Shown here: positions 7,901-12,042 of the stretch, piece by piece
Position numbering within the stretch: position 1 is the first letter of the stretch
Layout: each line of letters starts with the position of its first letter
Source of the DNA: Beroe ovata
Lineage: Eukaryota > Ctenophora > Nuda > Beroida > Beroidae
Reading direction: 5' to 3'
DNA: 12,042 nucleotides
NCBI GenBank assembly: GCA_946803715.1
Contig: CAMPET010000160.1
Coordinates: forward strand, 64,001 to 76,042
The notes under the pieces: generated by a model
Database searches by the model: none
Seen by the model: the letters and a program-made list of their open reading frames with translations, nothing else
Told to the model about the DNA's origin: nothing
Program-made: the position numbers and the translations under genes

Positions 7901-10900
7901 AAAATTCCACCGTAGTTTAGTGAAATCGAGCGTGGCTTCACAACTGCATAAATACCATTTTACTACGGATTACAGTTGGAGACTCGGTTATGAAGATGTT
8001 TTTGCTTCAAAGTTCTGCCGCCAAATGAATGTGCAAAAATTCACACCGCTTATTTTGTGCCATGTAATACTGTGACATCATCCCCAGCTCCTTAATAACT
8101 TTCCCTTTATCGTCCCGAGAATCAGTATTTCCTCTCAAAACCTAATATCGAGATTGGATATTCCCTTCAATATTTCCCAACACTAATTTGCGACAAAATA
8201 ATTGCGACACAATCGTTACGCCTTGCTCACAAACATAAAATACCCAATACCGCGACTCTTCTCAACACACCGTGCAACACAACTGTGACACCCCGTGCAA
8301 CACAACTGTGACACTCTTACACACAGGGACAGTGAGCCCGAAAACCCGTCCGATCTGGACTCATTCAACACTTCCTGTGACGACATCACGTCCATCCGGC
8401 AACTGCAGAGTGACTGCTCCACCGTGATGAGCTATGACGTCATGAACTACGCAGAGGACCTTAGTGAGGAGGTGATCGAGGAGGTGTTCAAGATGTTATC
8501 ATTCAGTAAAGAGGATGAGGGGAATAGTGATGACACTGACGACGAAAGTGATGAGAGCGATGATGACAGCCAGGGTGGTGATCACGGGGCGAATGATCGG
8601 ATTTCCAGCAGTGATTCTGATAAGGGGGAATCAGGTGAGTCGGATTACGCACGAACGAAAGATTCCGAGATCAACTCCCGTAACGAATCCGGAATTTGTG
8701 TTCCTTTTTGAATGAATTTTGCGGAGTGAGGTCCATTTCTAGCAAAATAACATAAGTAATATTGGAGAGTGAAATAAGTGTTCTTTTCTTGATCCATGAC
8801 AATATTTCCTTGTGTTTCAGTTCCTGACTACGAGGATGTGTACCAGTTCGCGGATGAGTATGTCACGAGTATCATCTCCTCGGTGATCACAGAGGTTTCC
8901 ATGACAACTGACAGTGGGGTGGAGGAGTTGTCAGAAGAAGATATCGTAAGTTCGAGACTATAATAATCGAGTCATCTTATACTTTTTGTTTAGGTCCTAA
9001 TTTCAGGTAACTAGTATCTTATTATTAAAGATGATCGTCGTGATTCAAAACTTCTATGTCGTGGATCTTTGCGTAGAACAAATACCCAGTTACTAAGACT
9101 CTAGCCTATGTTGAAATCTCTGCTCTAAAACTCAGGCTCTTTCATCCATCGGAGTGTAATAACTTGTCTGTAGAAAAACGTCTGTAGGTATATAAGACAT
9201 CCTATACAGATGGGGAAAAGTAAAATCTGTAACTCATAATATATACTACCTCCATAATTAGTCTAATTAGCCAGGCCTTCATTTCAATGTGCCGAATTAT
9301 GGAAAGGTGATGAAAAACTTTATGTAGGAGTTTTCTCGTCTCCTTTTCGAAAATCATTCCTACAAAGGGAATAATTCAGATACGGCAATGTTTTTCTCTG
9401 GCACCTCAAGAGGACAGCAATTACACATCGTGTGTGGAATTTCGTTTGTCCAGACACAATAGTTCCGTTTTTAGCTTCAATCGCAAAAACTCCTGTTTTT
9501 AATGAAATTCACATTATAATTAGCTAAGGCGGGGCTTGTATTGAAATATGGATCACGTGATAGCTGTGTCACGTGCCACCTGCATTCCGTCTGTGACACG
9601 AATTTAGTGAAATATTATGTAGGAGGAGATGGTATGCACATGTTTAATAAACGCCCTTAGAAAACTAGATTTAGCCTTTCGGATGTAGTAAAACATAGAG
9701 GAAGAGTAAGATAAAATTAAAACAAAAAACTCCGCAAGACATTGAGAATCCCTCCTCTTCAGAATTTGGAAGTGCTAGCCCGATACATCGTTGATGACGT
9801 CATATCGGAGTCTCTCACCATTCTGCGGAGCATGGTTGCCACTTCCCCCGCGTACGGTCAACTCGTAGTGCGTAATTGCAGCTGCGTGACCCATCACGCG
9901 TTACCTGGTAACGCACGTGGTATGATCCCGCGTGACGTCACGTTGCTTGGCAACGCGCGGTGCGGGTTGTGCGGTTCGACCAACGCGTCGTATGATAGTG
10001 TCATGTCAAGCTGTGACAGTGATAACAACCACTATGGAACATTGGCTGTGTTTGGAAGTGAGCGCGATGGTGAGTTAAACTCCAATCTTCTTGCAAAATA
10101 TTGTGTCCGTTCCATTCTGTTCTGGACACAAGTCATTGCAATTGTTATTCATGTTCGATTTCGATCTGAGTTCACAATATTCCAATATATTCCAGGAGAT
10201 CCGCTGGCCGGGTTCACTTCATTCTCGAGACAATTGTCAAGATCATATCCTTGTTTGGGCCGTGAGGTAAGGTAGAATTGATACTCGCCGTGAAATCTTT
10301 TCAATGGCCCGTGGGTAATTGTTATGATAAGACGTACAAGGCTTCAAGTATTTCATTGAAAATATTTAGTGTAATCAATCAAGTGAACTGCAATCTGATT
10401 TGAATTCAGTATTGTTTTATACAACTTGTTAAAGTTTAATATTCGAAACTTTAATCGAATCACCCAAATTTAAAGATAATGCACCTTTTTTCATGGAATT
10501 TAGTGCTTTAAATACGTATGACCTTCATAATAAAATGTTGCCTTTTATAAGGTACTAAACACTAAACAGGGTATTACAAAATTAGATGATAACCTGCAAA
10601 AAGCCCTACCAAATTCGACACAGTGTCATTTTCATCAATCTTCGTTTTTCTAAGTGTATACCTGACCCAAACTCAAAATATCCATTACATGCAATCTCAT
10701 TCGCCATCGTTCCCAATTCGCGAAATACCGTACATTCCAGCCTAAAACTGGTTTGTTTTGAACCGGCTAATGTATTCATTAAGTCGTCATTCCAAATCAA
10801 ATTTAGGTGACAACCACAATACTGCTCGGAACCAAAACACTGGACAAAAGCATGGGTAACTCAAATACATTCCCTCTTTCAGTGTAACCTAGCAACGGTA

Positions 10901-11544
10901 CACGGGCCACGCTCCTATAACCCCGTGACATGCAACGCGACGCACGTGACTAGCAACGCAACACGTGCCCGATCAGATAACGATCTCAGCCCCCAGACAT
11001 CGGGCTCCGATCCCATTCTCCACAATCTAACTCAGCTGTGTGCTGCGCTGGGGGGAAGTGGGGAGAGTATTGGAGAGAGTAATCCTGATGATAGCATGAT
11101 CATTGGTCAGTGGATTTGTCATGAGTCACAACTTTCATACGACAGTTTTGAGTTGTCCTCAATTCGGGTGAACGATTTTGAATCCCGATTGTGTTAATCA
11201 TATAGTAGTAGAGTATCTATGAGATGTCGATACCCGATAACCAACTGGTTTCCGCTATTACATACTGTACAATGTACAATAGACAGTATACAGTATACAC
11301 TGTTCTCATGTGTTAAATGAATCAATTCTCCAGGTGAACCGATCAGTACACCCCTTGTACACCACCTTGACAGCGAGAAACAGGCCACCTCCCACCCACC
11401 AGTCTCGGACAGACTGTGTAATAGTACGATGGACGGTGCTGCTCTGTTTGACAGGGGATTCATTGAGAGTTTGGAGGTGTGTGATAAATCTGGGAGAGAG
11501 TTCGGATCCGCTACGCTGGACACGCCCCCGCTATTACCACCAAG
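1916..11544 (+). CDS. Multivalent AKAP-like scaffold protein, at least 16 exons (3' end off window or unresolved)
   Basis: Sixteen exons, all bounded by GT-AG and with every junction matching in phase, give about 853 codons plus two bases. They are 1916-1976, 2068-2140, 2415-2595, 2721-3222, 3315-3412, 3533-3577, 4793-4841, 5891-5995, 6844-6961, 7548-7631, 8327-8634, 8821-8945, 9763-10069, 10196-10266, 10883-11105 and 11334-11544. The protein is rich in Ser, Asp and Glu and looks mostly disordered. Five amphipathic helices (residues 303-314, 365-376, 485-496, 556-567, 589-600) follow the AKAP pattern for docking the PKA regulatory-subunit dimer. R-x-x-S sites occur at S11, S38 (RRYS), S397, S433 and S700, and a basic RKKAKR at 411-416. 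No signal peptide or clear membrane span is seen, so it is probably cytosolic or cytoskeletal. I cannot name an orthologue. The start may lie further upstream, since no in-frame stop precedes the ATG within its exon. Confidence 0.72.
2068..2140 (+). CDS. AKAP-like exon 2, with RRYS site
   Basis: The exon is open in the phase handed over by exon 1 and ends at CCCCA|GTGAGT. Its acceptor has a weak pyrimidine tract (ACTGTGTAG), so the left edge is less certain. It encodes SKRRYSCPEAS; RRYS (codons at 2109-2120) is an exact R-R-x-S consensus for PKA phosphorylation. Confidence 0.6.
2415..2595 (+). CDS. AKAP-like exon 3, basic/polar linker with FWEANL motif
   Basis: The acceptor GTTACAG and donor AGG|GTTAGT bound 60 codons open in phase 2 to 0. 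The product is lysine-rich with a KKVRNFWEANLSRATG segment and a proline-rich end (KKKTPPQIYPKPQ). The aromatic FWEANL words stand out from the polar surroundings and may be a short interaction motif; I do not recognise a family. Confidence 0.7.
2721..3222 (+). CDS. AKAP-like exon 4, long acidic Ser-rich region
   Basis: The 502-base exon has a strong acceptor (GTCCTTTCAG) and donor (TTTTG|GTAAGC). All 167 codons are open, whereas the other frames have stops. The protein is rich in Ser, Asp, Glu and Asn (SESDTTYSSESEYGFGDELE and similar), consistent with a disordered region with many potential CK2-type phosphosites. It is the longest exon and the firmest evidence for the reading frame of the gene. 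No AKAP helix passes the pattern here; MTRNMISNV comes closest but fails. Confidence 0.88.
3315..3412 (+). CDS. AKAP-like exon 5, first part of helix H1
   Basis: The acceptor CTCATTTCAG and donor TGT|GTGAGT are close to consensus, and the phase is 1 to 0. The exon is basic at first (RSSKQKHRANKN) and ends with IDEYADC, which is the first half of amphipathic helix H1. The helix is completed by the next exon. Confidence 0.85.
3404..3559 (+). other. Predicted PKA R-subunit docking helix H1 (split by intron 5)
   Basis: Residues 303-314. Codons 3404-3412 and 3533-3559 read A-D-C then I-V-S-D-V-L-R-S-V. The 12-position AKAP pattern [AVLISE]-x-x-[AVLIF]-[AVLI]-x-x-[AVLI]-[AVLIF]-x-x-[AVLISE] is met at every position. 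Polar residues fill the x positions, as expected for an amphipathic helix lying on the R-subunit docking surface. Confidence 0.6.
3533..3577 (+). CDS. AKAP-like exon 6 (45 bases), second part of helix H1
   Basis: This is a 15-codon symmetrical exon, phase 0 to 0, with acceptor TCCGTTTTTCAG and donor AGC|GTGAGT. It encodes IVSDVLRSVCKGTNS. Spliced to exon 5 it completes YADCIVSDVLRSV, an exact fit to the A-x-x-I-V-x-x-V-L-x-x-V docking-helix pattern. Being a multiple of three, the exon could be skipped, removing the helix without shifting the frame. Confidence 0.82.
3578..4792 (+). other. Intron 6, 1215 bases
   Basis: This AT-rich intron runs from GTGAGT to TTTCCTTTTCAG. It contains a CA microsatellite at 4386-4475 flanked by a 15-base direct repeat. 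An open frame over the microsatellite encodes Thr/His/Asn repeats and is an artefact. I see no exon with matching phase inside. Confidence 0.75.
4386..4475. repeat. (CA)n-rich microsatellite with A-rich interruptions
   Basis: The ACACAC runs are interrupted by AAAC, ATAC and GCAT words and lie in intron 6. The tract is bracketed by identical CCCCCTCTCCCCCAC at 4324-4338 and 4496-4510. Confidence 0.9.
4793..4841 (+). CDS. AKAP-like exon 7 (49 bases)
   Basis: The acceptor TTTCCTTTTCAG is strong and the donor is TCGG|GTGAGA. The phase is 0 to 1, matching both neighbours. It encodes an acidic segment PEEYMTEDSLENFDLS with no recognisable domain. Confidence 0.75.
5123..5130. promoter_or_regulatory. 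CRE palindrome TGACGTCA (intron 7)
   Basis: This is an exact full CRE, the CREB/ATF binding consensus, with T/A flanks that extend the palindrome to TGTGACGTCACA. It is the only one of four in this window that is not in coding sequence. Confidence 0.35.
5779..5838 (-). repeat. C-rich tract; G-quadruplex potential on the minus strand
   Basis: Several runs of three or more C, including ten consecutive C at 5806-5815, lie about 55-110 bases upstream of the exon 8 acceptor. The minus strand has at least five G-runs with short loops. Confidence 0.6.
5891..5995 (+). CDS. AKAP-like exon 8, first part of helix H2
   Basis: The exon is open in phase 1 to 1. Two acceptors in the same frame are possible: CCCCTCATAG|T before 5891, or TTATCAG|A before 5906, which omits five residues (VFLLS) and joins DLS to DGVSTS. 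The donor is CAAG|GTAGTG at 5995. The exon ends with FSETLVSQ, the first two thirds of helix H2. Residue numbers given here assume 5891; later residues move down by five with 5906. Confidence 0.65.
5974..6857 (+). other. Predicted docking helix H2 (split by intron 8)
   Basis: Residues 365-376. Codons 5974-5995 and 6844-6857 read S-E-T-L-V-S-Q-V-L-S-D-F across a phase-1 junction. The fit to the AKAP pattern is full except for Phe at the last position, which is hydrophobic but outside the published set. It appears only in the spliced frame, which supports both the junction and the motif. Confidence 0.5.
5996..6843 (+). other. Intron 8, 848 bases
   Basis: This AT-rich intron holds a possible orphan exon at 6136-6174 (out of phase with the main model) and a palindromic GTACA-rich stretch around 6683-6735. 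I found nothing else. Confidence 0.65.
6844..6961 (+). CDS. AKAP-like exon 9, end of helix H2 and RRAGS site
   Basis: The acceptor CTTCTTGTTACAG is good. The donor ACAG|GTTTGG is weak but is the only one before the in-frame stop that fits the next exon's phase. The product starts VLSDFFAEQSQ (end of H2), is Gln/Ser/Glu-rich, and contains LRRAGSTSP, an R-x-x-S site followed by S-P. Confidence 0.72.
6962..7547 (+). other. Intron 9, 586 bases
   Basis: No exon in the required phase is seen. A short segment at 7321-7377 resembles a tRNA-like pol III promoter (A-box GGGCTCAGTGG followed by a degenerate B-box), possibly a SINE relic. Confidence 0.6.
7321..7377 (+). mobile_element. Possible tRNA-derived SINE head relic
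   Basis: GGGCTCAGTGG at 7324-7334 matches the pol III A-box (TRGCNNAGYGG) at 10 of 11 positions. About 30 bases later, GGTGCGTCGAAAACGAC is a poor B-box. No poly-A tail or target duplication was found. Confidence 0.2.
7548..7631 (+). CDS. AKAP-like exon 10, basic segment
   Basis: The acceptor CCATTGCTCAG and donor AC|GTGAGT bound 28 codons, phase 2 to 2. The other two frames contain stops. The product is strongly basic: RKKAKRCK at the start, then WRIRRQRSFGHEL. The cluster could be a nuclear-localisation or membrane/microtubule-contact patch, and RRQRSF is a basophilic kinase site. It contrasts with the acidic exons on both sides. Confidence 0.75.
7731..7761 (+). CDS. Possible optional 31-base exon 10b
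   Basis: A strong acceptor (TATTTTGTTGTGCAG) and a good donor (AAAG|GTATGA) frame 31 bases. They are open in the frame left by exon 10 and encode REVIIHEFSK. However, its phase-0 end does not fit exon 11 (phase 2), whereas exon 10 joins exon 11 directly. Inclusion would shift the frame unless exon 11 uses another acceptor (for example before 8337) or a further exon exists. Confidence 0.3.
7762..8326 (+). other. Right part of intron 10
   Basis: It is AT-rich, with a near-perfect tandem duplication of about 22 bases (CGTGCAACACAACTGTGACA at 8271-8290 and 8294-8313) immediately before the exon 11 acceptor. No exon with phase 0 in and phase 2 out could be identified here. Confidence 0.6.
8271..8313. 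repeat. Two-copy tandem repeat, period 23
   Basis: CGTGCAACACAACTGTGACA occurs at 8271-8290 and again at 8294-8313, at the 3' end of intron 10 directly upstream of the exon 11 acceptor. Confidence 0.85.
8327..8634 (+). CDS. AKAP-like exon 11, helix H3 and Asp/Ser acidic tract
   Basis: The acceptor is CTTACACACAG at 8326; the alternative GTGAG|CCC at 8336 is weaker. The donor TCAG|GTGAGT is strong. The exon holds helix H3 in NYAEDLSEEVIEEVFKMLSF. A very acidic tract follows (GNSDDTDDESDESDDDSQ, then SSSDSDKGES), with many S-D-x-[DE] sites typical of CK2 substrates. Codon use is GC-richer than in exons 4-9. Reading past the donor stays open for a further 25 codons to a stop at 8709-8711. Confidence 0.85.
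8435..8442. promoter_or_regulatory. CRE palindrome TGACGTCA (in exon 11)
   Basis: This is an exact CRE inside codons for Tyr-Asp-Val-Met, just before helix H3. The Asp-Val codon pair GAC-GTC preceded by T and followed by A creates the site, so it may be a coding coincidence. Confidence 0.3.
8451..8498 (+). other. Predicted docking helix H3
   Basis: Two overlapping registers exist. A-E-D-L-S-E-E-V-I-E-E-V (residues 481-492) aligns with the other helices but has Ser at position 5. S-E-E-V-I-E-E-V-F-K-M-L (485-496) meets the AKAP pattern at all positions. The polar face is unusually acidic (Glu-Glu pairs). Confidence 0.55.
8821..8945 (+). CDS. AKAP-like exon 12, helix H4
   Basis: The acceptor TTGTGTTTCAG and donor ATC|GTAAGT are near consensus; the phase is 1 to 0. 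The exon is largely devoted to one helix, VYQFADEYVTSIISSVITEV, followed by an acidic tail VEELSEEDI. It is the clearest single-exon helix module of the gene. Confidence 0.88.
8850..8897 (+). other. Predicted docking helix H4
   Basis: V-T-S-I-I-S-S-V-I-T-E-V (8862-8897, residues 556-567) meets the AKAP pattern at every position. The upstream register starting FADEY (codons 8847-8861) aligns with H1, H3 and H5 apart from Tyr at position 4. This is one continuous amphipathic helix of about 20 residues. Confidence 0.6.
8946..9762 (+). other. Intron 12, 817 bases
   Basis: This is AT-rich intron sequence with two CACGTG E-boxes, at 9554-9559 (within the 10-base palindrome ATCACGTGAT) and 9570-9575. 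No exon is seen. TTATGTAGGAG recurs at about 9320 and 9615. Confidence 0.65.
9763..10069 (+). CDS. AKAP-like exon 13, helix H5 and GC-rich palindromic segment
   Basis: The acceptor CCTCCTCTTCAG and donor GATG|GTGAGT are strong; 102 codons are open in phase 0 to 1. It opens with helix H5 (LEVLARYIVDDVISES). It then encodes a Cys/Asn/Gly-rich stretch with a near repeat, LPGNARG and LLGNARCG 14 codons apart. That stretch is much GC-richer than the surroundings and full of DNA palindromes. The remaining part is polar (SVMSSCDSDNNHY). Reading through the donor stays open across the whole next intron. Confidence 0.85.
9778..9813 (+). other. Predicted docking helix H5
   Basis: A-R-Y-I-V-D-D-V-I-S-E-S (residues 589-600) meets all positions of the AKAP docking pattern, with Ser allowed at the last. 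It lies only about 22 residues after H4, so the two could act as a tandem pair. It has an Arg and two Asp on the polar side. Confidence 0.55.
9795..9802. promoter_or_regulatory. CRE palindrome TGACGTCA (in helix H5 codons)
   Basis: This is an exact CRE formed by codons for Asp-Asp-Val-Ile inside helix H5. It may be a consequence of the protein motif. Confidence 0.3.
9884..9956. repeat. Dense cluster of GC-rich palindromes in exon 13
   Basis: In order: GCGTGA-CCCA-TCACGC (9884-9899), GCGTTACC-T-GGTAACGC (9898-9914, perfect), CACGTG (9914-9919), CGTGACGTCACG (9931-9942, perfect, containing a CRE) and CGTTGC-TTG-GCAACG (9941-9955). GTTACC-T-GGTAAC matches the RFX X-box consensus GTNRCC(N0-3)RGYAAC, and the last matches it with one mismatch. 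Confidence 0.75.
9933..9940. promoter_or_regulatory. CRE palindrome TGACGTCA next to X-box-like site
   Basis: An exact CRE within the 12-base palindrome CGTGACGTCACG, overlapping by two bases an X-box-like palindrome at 9941-9955. In coding terms it encodes Arg-Asp-Val-Thr. Confidence 0.35.
10196..10266 (+). CDS. AKAP-like exon 14
   Basis: The acceptor CAATATATTCCAG and donor GAG|GTAAGG bound 71 bases, phase 1 to 0. It encodes GDPLAGFTSFSRQLSRSYP, with an R-x-x-S site (RQLS, 697-700). The upstream intron is 126 bases with no stop in this frame, so retention would simply add 42 residues. Confidence 0.75.
10267..10882 (+). other. Intron 14, 616 bases
   Basis: AT-rich, from GTAAGG to CCCTCTTTCAG. 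Overlapping open frames at 10586-10810 on both strands have no splice or family support. Nothing else is recognised. Confidence 0.7.
10883..11105 (+). CDS. AKAP-like exon 15, second GC-rich palindromic segment
   Basis: The acceptor TCCCTCTTTCAG is strong; the donor ATTG|GTCAGT is moderate. 74 codons are open in phase 0 to 1. The first 90 bases are GC-rich and carry an imperfect 20-base tandem repeat giving TCNATHV and TSNATRA. They contain two CACGTG boxes (10943-10948, 10962-10967). The rest (SGSDPILHNLTQLCAALGG, then acidic) has a short hydrophobic LTQLCAAL stretch that does not pass the docking-helix pattern. If the donor is not used, translation ends at TAA 11195-11197 after 30 further residues. 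Confidence 0.75.
11334..11544 (+). CDS. AKAP-like exon 16 (last one resolved)
   Basis: The acceptor TCAATTCTCCAG and donor CAAG|GTGAGA bound 211 bases, open in exactly the phase left by exon 15 (1 to 2). The product GEPISTPLVHHLDSEKQ continues through RGFIESLEVCDKSG to a proline-rich end (DTPPLLPP). Another frame is also open across this exon but does not fit the phase of exon 15. No domain is recognised. Confidence 0.72.
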
Positions 11545-12042
11545 GTGAGAAGTCGTTCGAGGAATGAGATGAATTTAACATTGTAGAAAAGTAAAGAGTT
11601 ACATGAATAAAGGTAATTATCGTCGTAAGAGGATAAGCAATGGGCCTTCCAAATTTAAAAAAAACTAAAATTTAATACAGTAACATGCGTTCTAAAAAGA
11701 ATCAATGCACCGGATAGATAAAAAGTTGAATCAATTTAGGTATGATTCATATAAGTTCACTTGTATTCACGGACAGTTCACTTAACCGGGGCGATTTAAC
11801 AGTACTTACTGCCGGCCGCTGTCCCACTTTTATACCAGTACTATTGCCTCCTTTCTTCTCCCTACTGAAAATTTGAATTATAGACTGTAGAAGTTTCAAG
11901 TCGATTGGTGGATCCGTTTGGGAGCTATCCTCAAATGCTCACTCAAACTGACATGTTTTGGGTCGATAAGGGGTTTTGGCGGCCACTAACTCGGGAACCG
12001 ATCATCGGATTGACGTGAAATTTTGGTTGTCCGAGTTTCTAA
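11545..12042 (+). other. Unresolved 3' region (intron, possibly last exon, possibly repeat)
   Basis: From the exon 16 donor to the window edge. TTTCTTCTCCCTACTG at about 11855 is a pyrimidine tract followed by ATTATAG and CTGTAG acceptor candidates (AGs at 11881-11882 and 11888-11889). After the second AG, the phase-2 frame reads about 20 residues (SFKSIGGSVWELSSNAHSN) to a TGA near 11950. This could be a terminal exon. The same stretch in another frame is open to about 12016 but is out of phase. Neither is certain. Confidence 0.35.

Noticed and set aside
10586-10810. Overlapping open frames on both strands in intron 14
   Set aside because: No splice sites, AT-rich, low-information products.
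11310-11567. 85-codon frame across exon 16
   Set aside because: Wrong phase relative to the exon 15 donor; the other frame over the same acceptor and donor fits exactly.
1-12042. CRISPR arrays, bacterial operons, phage or plasmid genes, rRNA
   Set aside because: None seen; splice structure and integrin sequence show an animal-type nuclear genome.

Overview
The window is animal genomic DNA (a holozoan with integrins), most likely from an invertebrate. It has many short exons, GT-AG introns of about 90 to 1200 bases, microsatellites, and no bacterial-style operons or rRNA/tRNA genes. The species cannot be told from the sequence. All exon calls below were made by hand from splice signals, phase matching and reading frame, without transcripts or database searches.

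Two protein genes lie head to head. On the minus strand (838 down to 355, continuing off the left edge) is the 5' end of an integrin beta subunit. Three exons encode a signal peptide, a seven-cysteine PSI domain and the start of the hybrid domain. On the plus strand (from about 1916 to at least 11544) is a gene of at least 16 exons whose phases all match, giving about 853 residues before it leaves the right edge. Between the two starts (839-1907) is a roughly 1 kb intergenic region with CpG-rich blocks and a TATA-like element, a candidate shared promoter.

The plus-strand gene is the main object of interest. Its product is Ser/Asp/Glu-rich and probably largely disordered, and I recognise no globular domain in it. 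It carries five short amphipathic helices of one pattern: [YFL]-[AS]-x-x-[ILY]-[VS]-x-x-[VI]-[IL]-x-x-[VSF]. This is the layout of the helix by which A-kinase anchoring proteins (AKAPs) dock the R-subunit dimer of protein kinase A. Two of the five are seen only after splicing, because an intron cuts through them. Several R-x-x-S sites, including one RRYS, fit a PKA-linked scaffold. I therefore propose a multivalent AKAP-like scaffold; the function is inferred from motifs.

Other structure includes several possible alternative splice choices and two GC-rich, palindrome-dense blocks inside exons 13 and 15. There are also four exact TGACGTCA (CRE) palindromes, X-box-like palindromes, clustered CACGTG E-boxes, and microsatellites. 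The introns otherwise look featureless. The last 0.5 kb (11545-12042) could not be assigned with confidence.
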